Source: Bacteroidota bacterium (lineage in GTDB: Bacteria > Bacteroidota > Bacteroidia > Bacteroidales > Prolixibacteraceae). Taken from it: a stretch of DNA of 35,303 nt. Positions 15,182-23,602 of this stretch are shown in pieces; position 1 is the first letter of the stretch, and each line of letters begins with the position of its first letter. The DNA is taken from the NCBI GenBank assembly GCA_030684645.1, contig JAUXUF010000039.1, positions 1-35,303 on the forward strand. Reading direction: 5' to 3'. A program made the translations under genes and the position numbers. The notes under the pieces were generated by a model. It made no database searches. It saw only the letters and a list, made by a program, of their open reading frames with translations, and had not been told where the DNA came from.

Positions 15182-17101
15182 TTACCGGCTTAAAAAATCA
15201 TCATGCAACACCTGCATATATGCTTTCGGGAATGACAAATCAACTGAATTTCCTTTATCACCAGGTTCCCGAACAAAATTTTTAACATTCTGATCGAAGT
15301 AAAAATTCCCTTCAGGAACAATATATCCCCAACCAGAATCAAGCATAAAAAATGCATAAGGATGCGAAGTGAAAAAATCTTTAGAAAACCGTGACGAATC
15401 AGTTTCCCAGCCCAACTGGTGAACCAGCGATGTACCAAAGTCAGATTGCATGGTGATGGTTTCTATATGCTGCACTGAATCAACTACCCCACCCGACCAA
15501 ATCATCGGAATCCGGTAACTGGCAGGATCGGTGATATCGGTAGGGCCAGGCTCCATGGTTCCATGATCGGCTGTTACAATGAGCAAAGTATTCTCCCAAA
15601 GCGGCGATTTCCTGAACCCATCGATAAAGGCTCCCAGACAACTGTCGGTATAGGCCACCGAATTCAGATATTTTGCTTCCATCGAATTTCCTTTAATCTT
15701 CGAATAAGGTACGTCAAAAGGTGGATGGCTGCTGATCGTATAAATGGTTTTCATGAAAGGTGTCTTTTCTTTCGTTAAATCTTCCAAAGCCTGTTCAAAC
15801 ACATAACCATCCGGAACTCCCCATTTCGACATCCGGCCTAATTCCGAAGGAAAATCAGATTTGGTAACCAGTTTTCCGTATTTGCCCTGCAAAACAAATG
15901 ATTTCAGGTTGTAAAAATTAATGTCACCTCCATAATAAAAAGAGGTATTGTAATTCCTTCGGTTAAAATACTCCGGAAGCAAGGTCAGGTTGCGCGTTTT
16001 TTCCGGATAAACCATAATGGAGGTACTAAGTAAGGAAGGATATCCACCCATGACAGCCGATATTCCGCGATCAGAACGATTGCCTGTGGAATAGAATGAG
16101 GTAAAGACGGTGCTTTTGGTACAAAGTGAATCCAAATTGGGTGCAATTCCATGCAATCCGCCCAAAGGAGCAATTATTTTATTCGAAAAACTCTCCAGAA
16201 TAATCAGGATAACATTGGGTTGCTTCTCCGGATTTAGTCTGATGAGCCGGGGACGCTGAATAAGGGTATTCTTTTTCATGAATTCATCAAAAAGCTGTAC
16301 ACTTTGCTCTTTCGGCATATATTCGCATGGATTGGACAATTTGTTCCGCTTTTCGAGCGACTTGCCAAAATTCCACAAATAATTGCTGGCAGCCTGATTC
16401 ACAAACAATTTAGAACTGAAGGCTACTGAACTTAAATTTAAAGGTGAAGTGTCAAACCCTCCCCGGATGGGAATAATTAAAGTAGCGACCAGAAATAGTT
16501 GAAGTAATATTACATACCATTTCACTTCACCTGAAGAGACCATTCCTCCTGAAAACATTTTTTTATACAAAAACAGAAAAACAGTAATTAGTCCACCCAT
16601 TAGCAACAAACCCAATGTGAGATCAGTGATAGATACTGAAGCAGCCATGGCAACCGGATCGTCGATGTAATTAAATGCAGAAATATTAACCCGGGTTCCC
16701 CAATGCGGAAATAATCCCAGATCGAGAACCACTAATGCTGATGCTCCAGTTATGAGTAAGAGCGTATAGGTCCATAAAAAACGGGAGATGAACGGAAGGG
16801 GTAAAAAACCACGGAATGTTATGAGTAAGGCGGGTAACAACAATAAGTAACAGGCCATTGAAACATCCATGATCAAGCCATATTCAAATATTCCAATAAT
16901 CTCTCGAACCGAAAGTTGACTGCTTTGATTCAGATTAGATACCAGGAATAAAACTTTTTCAAGCCAGAAAAAAATCATCCAGAAGACGAAATACTTAAAT
17001 AAGCGGAATAGCTGATTAGGCAGAGAATCCATTCTTGATCGTAATTTTTGGTAAATAAAGTCAGCAAATATAAAAAAACTGCACCTTTTGGGCTTTGCCA
17101 T
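15182..17101 (-). CDS. LTA synthase/MdoB-like membrane sulfatase-fold phosphotransferase
   Basis: Up to 639 residues; the likely start is the internal ATG at 17032 (MDSLPNQLFRLFKYFVFW), because family members begin just before the first transmembrane helix. Five membrane helices (about 33-215) are followed by an extracytoplasmic alkaline-phosphatase-like domain (about 295-590). Metal and catalytic residues match LtaS: E303 in LILESFS, the nucleophile T339 in FYSTGNRSDRG, and D512-H513 in VTADHGT. LtaS/MdoB enzymes move phosphoglycerol or phosphoethanolamine groups from lipids onto envelope polymers. In Bacteroidota the acceptor is unknown. It is monocistronic, with the long AT-rich nitrogen-island leader on its upstream side. 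Confidence 0.88.
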   Translation of the reverse strand: MAKPKRCSFFIFADFIYQKLRSRMDSLPNQLFRLFKYFVFWMIFFWLEKVLFLVSNLNQSSQLSVREIIGIFEYGLIMDVSMACYLLLLPALLITFRGFLPLPFISRFLWTYTLLLITGASALVVLDLGLFPHWGTRVNISAFNYIDDPVAMAASVSITDLTLGLLLMGGLITVFLFLYKKMFSGGMVSSGEVKWYVILLQLFLVATLIIPIRGGFDTSPLNLSSVAFSSKLFVNQAASNYLWNFGKSLEKRNKLSNPCEYMPKEQSVQLFDEFMKKNTLIQRPRLIRLNPEKQPNVILIILESFSNKIIAPLGGLHGIAPNLDSLCTKSTVFTSFYSTGNRSDRGISAVMGGYPSLLSTSIMVYPEKTRNLTLLPEYFNRRNYNTSFYYGGDINFYNLKSFVLQGKYGKLVTKSDFPSELGRMSKWGVPDGYVFEQALEDLTKEKTPFMKTIYTISSHPPFDVPYSKIKGNSMEAKYLNSVAYTDSCLGAFIDGFRKSPLWENTLLIVTADHGTMEPGPTDITDPASYRIPMIWSGGVVDSVQHIETITMQSDFGTSLVHQLGWETDSSRFSKDFFTSHPYAFFMLDSGWGYIVPEGNFYFDQNVKNFVREPGDKGNSVDLSFPKAYMQVLHDDFLSR

Positions 17102-17612
17102 CCAAACAATAAAACCAAATCTCCTTTATTTTAAGAATTCAAGCCTAATAATTAAACATCAACCTCAATTATTAATATTTACTTTTTATTTCTATTTAAT
17201 TAATATTTATATCTTCTTACTATTATTTAATAGTAAATAATATCTATTTGCTTGTTATTTCTGAATATATCGACTATTTGATATTCACAGAGTTAGAATT
17301 ACCAATTCACAATACAGATATTACACATTTTATTTTTACCCCCATTATTTTCAGCCACAACTTCATTTTTTTATACTAATTAAATTATATACCCCTATTT
17401 TTTATAGTATCTACTTTGTTAATTTATCTTTAATTCACATACACCCCATATTTAAATTATTAAAATTTTGAAATTAACACATACTTTTGACCAAGCATAT
17501 GAAACGAAGAGGGTCATCTTAAAAAAAACATACTTTTTATTAAGACCCCCCAATTTAAACATCGAATTGAAATTAAAGACAAATAAATGTTAAACCCTAA
17601 AAGTTAAGTATT
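17102..17612. promoter_or_regulatory. AT-rich leader of the PII/Amt island with four C-box repeats
   Basis: A 511-nt spacer with very low GC. Against this background four same-strand boxes with runs of four to six C stand out: TACCCCCATTATTT (17337-17350), TATACCCCTATTT (17388-17400), CATACACCCCATATTTA (17437-17453) and GACCCCCCAATTTAA (17544-17558). TACTTTTG at 17482-17489 fits the -7 box TAnnTTTG, 29 nt after the third box. The same kind of box recurs before the second PII gene. No sigma-54 (GG-N10-GC) promoter was seen. An activator or repressor site is inferred. Confidence 0.45.
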
Positions 17613-18422
17613 ATGAAAAAGAAAATTACCCTCAGAAAAGTTACTCACCTTGCCAAATTTAAAACCCTGACAAGACTGGCATCATTATCGGCAATTGGTT
17701 TAATTATGACAGTTAATGCCGCACTGGCAACACCATCTACTATTATTTGGATTCCTTCAGTTGACTTCCAGACTTTTAAAACAATGCATCTCGGAATAGA
17801 TAATTATATCCGTGCCGAAAAGGACAATGGTATTCGTGGTGCAGGAATTTATGATTTTGGTTTGACTCTTGGCGTTTTGCCATTCAAAAAAATTCAGGCT
17901 GAAATTGGTATTGATTTTTTATCAATGGGTGACAATGTTTATGACGACCACCCACTTTATTTTAATGCAAAAATTGGTACTCCGGAAGGAGCTCTTTTTA
18001 AAATTGCTCCAGCAATAGCTTTTGGTGCATATAATATTGGAACTAAAGGCAATTTAACCAATTACAATATTTTTTATGGTGTGGTTGCCAAAACATTACC
18101 AATAGTTGGAAGACTTTCAGTTGGATATTATATGGGAAATGAAAAACTTCTCTTAGATAGCAAAGGTGCTAAAGCAAATTCAGGAATATTAGCTTCATGG
18201 GACCGACCAATGAAGGAGATTTCAGATAAATTATGGTTTGCTGTTGATTATCAGGGTGGCAACAATTATTTGGGAGCTTTAAATGTAGGCTTTTCATGGG
18301 CTTTCTCTTCTAATGTGTCGATAATCTTTGGATATGACATATACAATGATAGTAAGACATTGTATAATTCAGTCAATACAAATAAAAACACCTTTACCAC
18401 CCAGTTAGATATTAATTTTTAA
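17613..18422 (+). CDS. Outer-membrane beta-barrel protein linked to PII/Amt genes
   Basis: A 269-residue protein with an N-terminal signal (basic residues up to about 20, hydrophobic core, cleavage after NAALA near residue 39). The mature part alternates polar and hydrophobic residues in short strands rich in Tyr/Gly/Asn (FNAKIGT, IAPAIAFGAYNIG, GRLSVGYYMGN, LWFAVDYQGG, LGALNVGFSWAF, VSIIFGYDIYND) and ends in TTQLDINF, with the C-terminal phenylalanine typical of outer-membrane barrels. No named family was recognised. It is the first gene of a block followed by PII and AmtB genes, so it may help nitrogen compounds cross the outer membrane or be co-induced by nitrogen limitation; this is inference. 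Confidence 0.7.
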   Translation: MKKKITLRKVTHLAKFKTLTRLASLSAIGLIMTVNAALATPSTIIWIPSVDFQTFKTMHLGIDNYIRAEKDNGIRGAGIYDFGLTLGVLPFKKIQAEIGIDFLSMGDNVYDDHPLYFNAKIGTPEGALFKIAPAIAFGAYNIGTKGNLTNYNIFYGVVAKTLPIVGRLSVGYYMGNEKLLLDSKGAKANSGILASWDRPMKEISDKLWFAVDYQGGNNYLGALNVGFSWAFSSNVSIIFGYDIYNDSKTLYNSVNTNKNTFTTQLDINF

Positions 18423-18440
18423 CAGTACACCAAATCCAAC

Positions 18441-18503
18441 AAGTGATTCTATTGTCAGAATACACTCTAAACGAACAGTTTCACATTGTTGTTGGAATCA
18501 CTT
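18441..18503 (+). other. Inverted repeat between the barrel gene and PII-1
   Basis: AAGTGATTC (18441-18449) and GAATCACTT (18495-18503) are perfect 9-bp inverted copies 45 nt apart, in the 119-nt gap before the first PII gene. They could form an mRNA hairpin that tunes relative expression or be a protein site; there is no terminator T-tract. Confidence 0.35.
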
Positions 18504-18541
18504 TATAAACAAAAATTCAACAATTTTTAAACTCAATTGAA

Positions 18542-18895
18542 ATGAAAAAAATTGAAGCAATTATCCGGGTTTCAAAGTTCGAAGAAGTTAAAGCAGCTTT
18601 GAAAGAAATAGGAATTGATTTTCTTTCCTACTGGGATGCTACTGGTCTGGGAAATGAGTTGCACAAAGATGAGCGTCAATACCGTGGAACATCATACGAC
18701 ACGGAGTACATTTCCCGAAGAGTTTTAAGTATAGTTGTAAGGGATGTAAATCTGAAAAAAACAATTGATTGTATCCTGAAATATGCAAAAACAGGAGAAA
18801 TTGGAGACGGGAAGATTTTTGTATGGGACATTCAGGAATCATACCGCATCAGAACCGGTGAAACAGGTGATGTCTCGTTATTCAACCTTGATTAA
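18542..18895 (+). CDS. PII nitrogen-regulatory protein (GlnB/GlnK family), copy 1
   Basis: A 117-residue PII protein: MKKIEAIIRVSKFEEVKAAL starts the first strand, and TGEIGDGKIFV with the C-terminal ESYRIRTGETGD form the ATP/2-oxoglutarate pocket. The T-loop (residues about 37-58, HKDERQYRGTSYDTEYISRR) has Y52 in the place of the uridylylated Y51, but the motif around it is of the Bacteroidota kind rather than the proteobacterial RGAEYxVDFLPK. The gene lies 34 nt before amtB copy 1, so the product is expected to plug that channel when nitrogen is plentiful (GlnK role). Whether it is uridylylated cannot be told; no glnD is in the window. Confidence 0.9.
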   Translation: MKKIEAIIRVSKFEEVKAALKEIGIDFLSYWDATGLGNELHKDERQYRGTSYDTEYISRRVLSIVVRDVNLKKTIDCILKYAKTGEIGDGKIFVWDIQESYRIRTGETGDVSLFNLD

Positions 18896-18928
18896 GCAGA
18901 AAATATTTACATCTAAAAAACAACGATC

Positions 18929-20497
18929 ATGTATAAGAAAATCATCATATTATCCATTCTTAGCTTATTCATGCTGGTTTTACCTTCAATAAGCTACTTC
19001 GAATCAGCGTCATTGCATGCGGCTGAAAAAGTTATAGATCCAAGTGGTTCTACAACAGGTACAATTAACGATGTTCCAGCTGCAGAAGCGGGAAATCCAA
19101 CTTTGGGTGAGGTTGCCGGAGCTGTAGGGCATAATAAAATTGCCATCAATATGGTTTGGCTTTTACTTGCCGGATTTTTGGTCATGTTTATGCAGGCTGG
19201 CTTCGCGATGGTTGAGGGTGGTATGACCCGTGCCAAAAACATAACTCATACCATGGCAATGAATTTTATGATCTATCCTCTTGGGATGATCGGATTCTTC
19301 ATTTGCGGATTTGCATTTATGTTTGGAGGTGTTGGTCCTTTAGCTACACTTGGTGGTTATGCTGGTCTTAATGAGGAATTTACATTATCCTTGTTCGGTC
19401 ATACCTTCGGTCTGTTCGGTACAAAAGGATTTTTCCTGACCAATGTTTATGATGTTGCAGTTTTTGGTATGTTCTTGTTCCAAATGGTTTTCATGGACAC
19501 TACCGCTACAATTCCTACCGGTTCAATGGCCGAACGCTGGAAATTCAAATCATTCTTTATTTACGGACTTGCTGTAGGAACAATTATTTATCCGATCTAT
19601 GGCAACTGGGTATGGGGTGGAGGTTGGCTTGCTGGTCTTGGTAGTAATTTTGGATTAGGTCATGGTCATGTTGACTTTGCCGGATCTTCAGTTGTACATT
19701 TAACCGGTGGAGTCCTTGCATTTGTTGGAGCAAAAATGTTAGGTGCACGAACCGGAAAATATAACCGAAATGGCTCAGCAAACCCTATTCCGGGACACAA
19801 TATTCCGATGGCTATTATCGGCACATTTATCCTTGCCTTCGGATGGTTTGGTTTTAATGCCGGTTCAACTTTAGCCGGTGGAGACCTCCGGATCGCTGTT
19901 GTAGCAGTAAACACAATGATTGCATCAGCCACAGGAGCCTTGGCTTCAGTTCTTTATATGTGGATATTCAGAACTAAAAAACCGGATCCTACCATGATGC
20001 TAAATGGCCTGTTAGCTGGTCTCGTTGCCATAACAGCTCCGTGTGCTTTTGTGACAGTAGGTTCTTCTGCCTTAATCGGTTTGATTGCAGGAGTTCTGGT
20101 TGTTGAAGCCGCTCTGTTTATCGAAAATAAAATGAAAATTGACGATCCGGTAGGTGCTGTAGCTGTACATGGAGTAAACGGAGCATGGGGAATTATAGCT
20201 CTTGGTCTTTTCGCAGACGGAACTTATGGTGACGGATGGAATGGCGTTGCAGGTCCTGTAAAAGGTTTATTCTACGGCGATGCATCACAGTTATATGCTC
20301 AGTTAATTGGAATTACTGCAAATATAATTTACGTAGGCGCAATTGGCTGGATTGTCTTCAAATTAATAGACAAAACAGTTGGAAACCGGGTTTCTACAGA
20401 AATGGAACTTGCAGGTCTGGATATTCCTGAAATGGGAGTTGAAGGTTATTCTGGTATTAAAATGGACAAAAACTCGGAAACTCCCCTATCCCGATAA
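18929..20497 (+). CDS. amtB: Ammonium transporter (Amt family), copy 1
   Basis: A 522-residue inner-membrane ammonium channel with a signal-peptide-like N-terminus (1-32, ending LHAAE), an extra periplasmic segment of about 38 residues before helix 1, and 11 expected membrane helices. Amt hallmarks: FMQAGFAMVEGG, DTTATIPTGSMAERWKF, the twin histidines H257 (SSVVHLTGG) and H414 (AVHGVNGAWG), and FGWFGFNAGSTL. The cytoplasmic tail contains the Amt-typical MELAGLDIPEMG. It is longer than E. coli AmtB (about 405 mature residues) because of the N-terminal segment and extended loops (TYGDGWNGVAGPVKG). It is co-transcribed with PII-1 and closed by the terminator at 20556-20590. Confidence 0.93.
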   Translation: MYKKIIILSILSLFMLVLPSISYFESASLHAAEKVIDPSGSTTGTINDVPAAEAGNPTLGEVAGAVGHNKIAINMVWLLLAGFLVMFMQAGFAMVEGGMTRAKNITHTMAMNFMIYPLGMIGFFICGFAFMFGGVGPLATLGGYAGLNEEFTLSLFGHTFGLFGTKGFFLTNVYDVAVFGMFLFQMVFMDTTATIPTGSMAERWKFKSFFIYGLAVGTIIYPIYGNWVWGGGWLAGLGSNFGLGHGHVDFAGSSVVHLTGGVLAFVGAKMLGARTGKYNRNGSANPIPGHNIPMAIIGTFILAFGWFGFNAGSTLAGGDLRIAVVAVNTMIASATGALASVLYMWIFRTKKPDPTMMLNGLLAGLVAITAPCAFVTVGSSALIGLIAGVLVVEAALFIENKMKIDDPVGAVAVHGVNGAWGIIALGLFADGTYGDGWNGVAGPVKGLFYGDASQLYAQLIGITANIIYVGAIGWIVFKLIDKTVGNRVSTEMELAGLDIPEMGVEGYSGIKMDKNSETPLSR

Positions 20498-20555
20498 TCA
20501 GATAAAAAATCAATTCGCATTTTCTTCAACAATTCAGTTTGTTGTTTTTTTTTTC

Positions 20556-20590
20556 AAAGAGGCCTGTTGGGGGACAGGTCTCTTTTTTAT
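20556..20590 (+). terminator. Rho-independent terminator after amtB copy 1
   Basis: AAAGAGGCCTGT (20556-20567) pairs with ACAGGTCTCTTT (20574-20585) across a TGGGGG loop with one wobble pair, followed by a T run. It ends the barrel-PII-Amt unit and shows that the second PII/Amt pair has its own promoter. Confidence 0.85.
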
Positions 20591-20638
20591 TTATATGAAA
20601 TATCAAACAAATACAAATTTTATATTGTATTTTACATC

Positions 20639-20737
20639 AATACCCCATATTCATAAACACCAATGTTAATTTTTTTATACTTTTTTATTTTTACACCCCA
20701 ATTTATTACATCAGATTATAAATATTCAATATTTTTG
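20639..20737 (+). promoter_or_regulatory. Leader of the second PII/Amt unit with two C-boxes and a -7 box
   Basis: AATACCCCATATTCATA (20639-20655) and TTACACCCCAATTTATTA (20691-20708) repeat the C-box pattern seen before the barrel gene. TATTTTTG (20730-20737) fits TAnnTTTG and begins 22 nt after the second box, a spacing suited to an activator just upstream of the promoter. It lies 79 nt before the PII-2 start. The rest of the 20498-20815 spacer is the terminator and AT-rich filler. Confidence 0.45.
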
Positions 20738-20815
20738 ATTTCAAAATAAGAACATAAAAATTCATTAACCAGGAACTACCCTTTCCTGTACTTTATTCAC
20801 TCAAATTTAGTTGTC

Positions 20816-21160
20816 ATGAAGAAAATTGAAGCAATTGTTAGAAAAACCAAGTTTGAAGAAGTACGTGCAGCATTACACGATGCTGATATCGATTTTCTCT
20901 CCTGGTGGGAAGTTAAAGGTCAGGGTACAGCCCGGCAAGGATTAATTTTCAGGGGTATTGCCTATGACGTAAATTCGGTTGCCCGTATTTGCATTTCGTT
21001 TGTTGTTCGCGACCAGAATGTTGAAAAATCGATTAATGCCATTCTTGAATCAGCTTATACCGGGGAGAGTGGTGACGGAAGAATTTTTGTAAGCGAAATA
21101 AGTCAATCAATCCGTATCCGAACCAAAGACCGTGGCGACGAATCACTTTACAACAAATAA
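20816..21160 (+). CDS. PII nitrogen-regulatory protein (GlnB/GlnK family), copy 2
   Basis: A 114-residue PII protein with the same layout as copy 1 (MKKIEAIVRKTKFEEVRAAL, TGESGDGRIFV, SIRIRTKDRGDES). The T-loop reads ARQGLIFRGIAYDVNSVARI, with Y50 in the modification position but a different charge pattern from copy 1 (which has HKDERQ), so the two proteins may bind different Amt channels. It is followed after 36 nt by amtB copy 2. The two PII proteins share roughly half of their residues by eye, which suggests an old duplication of the PII-Amt pair. Confidence 0.9.
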   Translation: MKKIEAIVRKTKFEEVRAALHDADIDFLSWWEVKGQGTARQGLIFRGIAYDVNSVARICISFVVRDQNVEKSINAILESAYTGESGDGRIFVSEISQSIRIRTKDRGDESLYNK

Positions 21161-21196
21161 TTCCCTCAGATTCGAATTAATTAAGAAGAAATTTTC

Positions 21197-22555
21197 ATGA
21201 AGAAAAAATTACAATATACTGGGCTTGTTTTACTTGGATTAATAGCCCCCTCCGTTGTTTTTGCAGAGGAGACTGCCGCGGCAACAGTCGCAGCTCCCTA
21301 CATTGATTCTGGAAATACTGCCTGGATGATGGTCGCAACGGCTCTGGTCATGCTGATGACCATTCCTGGACTGGCTTTATTTTATGGTGGACTGGTTCGT
21401 CAGAAAAATATCCTGAACATCCTGATGCAATGTTTCATGTTGACTGCAGTCATCACTCTTGAATGGGTATTTTTCGGATACAGCCTTTCATTTAGCTCAA
21501 CAAGCGGATTTCTCGCTCCATTCATTGGCGGTTTCGACTGGGCATTTCTGAACGGCATTGGAGTAACAGATGTTAGTCCATACTATATTTCGCAGGCAAC
21601 AGCCCGCATTCCTCATCTTTTGTTTGTATTGTATCAAGGTATGTTTGCGGTAATTACACCTGCATTAATCATCGGGGCATATGCCGAGCGGATCAAATTC
21701 AAAGGATTCCTGATCTTCTCTGTTTTGTGGGCCATTTTTGTTTATAACCCTGTAGCTCACTGGGTGTGGTCGGCCGATGGATGGCTGTTCAAGATGGGGG
21801 CGCTTGATTTTGCCGGAGGAACTGTTGTACATGTCAATGCCGGTATTGCTGCATTGGTGATGACACTCATGATTGGAAACAGAAGAAACTATAACAATCA
21901 CCCGACAGCCCCGCACAATATTCCATTAGTTGTAATTGGTGCCGCGTTATTATGGTTTGGATGGTTTGGATTTAACGCCGGAAGTGGTTTGGCAGCTGAC
22001 GGATTGGCAATCAGTGCATTCCTTGCCACTCATGTGGCAACTGCAACAGCAGCGCTTTCGTGGGCATTACTTGATTGGACGATCAATAAAAAACCGACGG
22101 TAATCGGTATTTGCACCGGTGCTGTAGCAGGTTTGGTTGCCATAACCCCTGCAGCCGGATTTGTAGGCATATTGGGAGCAGTGGTGATCGGAGTATTGGT
22201 TGCAGTAGTATGTTATTTTATGGTTTCGGTGGTTAAGCATAAATTCGGGTACGACGATTCTCTGGATGCCTTTGGGGTACACGGAATTGGCGGAATTATC
22301 GGAGCTCTTGCAACCGGATTATTAGCTACACCAGCCATTCAGCCTTCATGCAGCGGGCTGTTCTACGGAAATCCAAAACAATTTTTAATTCAGGTGATTG
22401 CCACCGGAACGACCATCGTCTTTTCAGGTTTCATGACCTTTGTACTTTTTAAAATTGTAGATAAATTCGTTGGAATTCGCGCTACTCATAAAGAAGAAAT
22501 TGCTGGTCTCGATATTACTCAGCACAATGAAATGGCCTATGCCGAAAGTGATTAA
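21197..22555 (+). CDS. amtB: Ammonium transporter (Amt family), copy 2
   Basis: A 452-residue ammonium channel with a cleavable signal (residues 1-23, ending VFAEE), as in E. coli AmtB, and a short extracellular lead-in. Hallmarks: MTIPGLALFYGGLVRQKN in helix 1, twin histidines H212 (TVVHVNAG) and H362 (GVHGIGG), FGWFGFNAGSGL, and the C-terminal EEIAGLDITQHNEMAYAESD, the PII-contact helix. It is closer to the classic AmtB type than copy 1. It forms a two-gene unit with PII-2. Its stop codon is immediately followed by the stop codon of the convergent amidohydrolase, so no terminator fits between them. Confidence 0.94.
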   Translation: MKKKLQYTGLVLLGLIAPSVVFAEETAAATVAAPYIDSGNTAWMMVATALVMLMTIPGLALFYGGLVRQKNILNILMQCFMLTAVITLEWVFFGYSLSFSSTSGFLAPFIGGFDWAFLNGIGVTDVSPYYISQATARIPHLLFVLYQGMFAVITPALIIGAYAERIKFKGFLIFSVLWAIFVYNPVAHWVWSADGWLFKMGALDFAGGTVVHVNAGIAALVMTLMIGNRRNYNNHPTAPHNIPLVVIGAALLWFGWFGFNAGSGLAADGLAISAFLATHVATATAALSWALLDWTINKKPTVIGICTGAVAGLVAITPAAGFVGILGAVVIGVLVAVVCYFMVSVVKHKFGYDDSLDAFGVHGIGGIIGALATGLLATPAIQPSCSGLFYGNPKQFLIQVIATGTTIVFSGFMTFVLFKIVDKFVGIRATHKEEIAGLDITQHNEMAYAESD

Positions 22556-23602
22556 TTACAATTGAAGGTTGGATAATAAATCGACATAAATGCGAAATCC
22601 TTCCTCCAACTCCGAAATCAGGATATATTCGTTGGCAGTATGTGACCGGGCGCTGTCTCCTGGTCCGATTTTAATTGACGGATACGGTATTACAGCCTGA
22701 TCGGAAGTGGTAGGCGAACCATAATAATTCAGCCCCATACTGATTCCACGAATTACAATAGGGTGATCAACCGGAATCCCGGAGGAGTTCAGCCGGAATG
22801 AACGAGGTTTTGCCTCTGATTCGATCAGCTGATCAATTATCTCAAAAGCTTGCTGATTGGAATAAAATTCATTGGTGCGAACATCAACTACAAACGAACA
22901 AAGGTCGGGTACCACATTGTGCTGCGCACCGGCATTGATGAGCGTAACCGACATTTTAACAGCGCCCAGAATTTCCGAAGTCTGCTCAAACTGGTAATTT
23001 CTAATTTTTTCAATGTCAGCAATGGCTTTGTAAATAGCGTTATCACCTTCTTCACGGGCAGCGTGACCCGATTTTCCGTGAGACAAACAATCCAACACCA
23101 TCAACCCTTTTTCGGCAATGGCCATTTGCATTTTAGTCGGTTCACCAACAATAGCCAAATCCAGGGGGCCCAATTCACTTAAAATACTTGCCAGACCTTC
23201 TGTTCCGGATATTTCTTCCTCCGCTGAAGCCGCAAAAATCAAATTAAACGGAAGATTCTCCATCGCGTTAAAATGCATGAAAACAGCCAGTAGTGTAACT
23301 AATGGGGCGCCTGCGTCATTACTGCCCAAGCCATATAAAATCCCGTTTTCAACGTCCGGAGAGAAGGGATCCCGGGTATAACCACTGGCAGGTTTTACGG
23401 TATCGATATGCGAATTCAGCAAAATAACCGGCAACCCATCTTTCCAATGCAGATTTTTGATCCATGTATTGTTTACCTTCGAATGGATTTTCACATTCGA
23501 ATCAGTTAAAAACTGCCGGATTACGCGGACAGCATCTTGTTCATTCCGGCTAAAAGAAGGTGCCGCGATCAGCGACTTCAGTAGATTAATATATTTTTCC
23601 AT
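22556..23602 (-). CDS. M20 family amidohydrolase, ArgE/DapE type (probable acyl-ornithine deacylase)
   Basis: A zinc peptidase-family enzyme of about 348 residues. The start chosen is the ATG at 23602 (MEKYINLLKSLIAAPSFS); an ATG 48 nt upstream would add a 16-residue hydrophobic stretch not seen in the family. Metal ligands are visible: HID in LNSHIDTVKP, the bridging Asp in LGSNDAGAPLV, the catalytic and ligand Glu pair in SAEEEISG, and the dimerisation-domain block HGKSGHAAREEGDNAIYKA. The GPGDSARSHTANEYI end supplies the last histidine. Bacteroidota use such enzymes for acetyl- or succinyl-ornithine deacylation in arginine synthesis; no arg genes adjoin, so substrate specificity stays open. 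Confidence 0.82.
   Translation of the reverse strand: MEKYINLLKSLIAAPSFSRNEQDAVRVIRQFLTDSNVKIHSKVNNTWIKNLHWKDGLPVILLNSHIDTVKPASGYTRDPFSPDVENGILYGLGSNDAGAPLVTLLAVFMHFNAMENLPFNLIFAASAEEEISGTEGLASILSELGPLDLAIVGEPTKMQMAIAEKGLMVLDCLSHGKSGHAAREEGDNAIYKAIADIEKIRNYQFEQTSEILGAVKMSVTLINAGAQHNVVPDLCSFVVDVRTNEFYSNQQAFEIIDQLIESEAKPRSFRLNSSGIPVDHPIVIRGISMGLNYYGSPTTSDQAVIPYPSIKIGPGDSARSHTANEYILISELEEGFRIYVDLLSNLQL

Noticed and set aside
17102-17612. Riboswitch or sigma-54 promoter in the nitrogen-island leader
   Set aside because: No conserved riboswitch core or GG-N10-GC element could be found; only the C-boxes and a -7-like box stand out.
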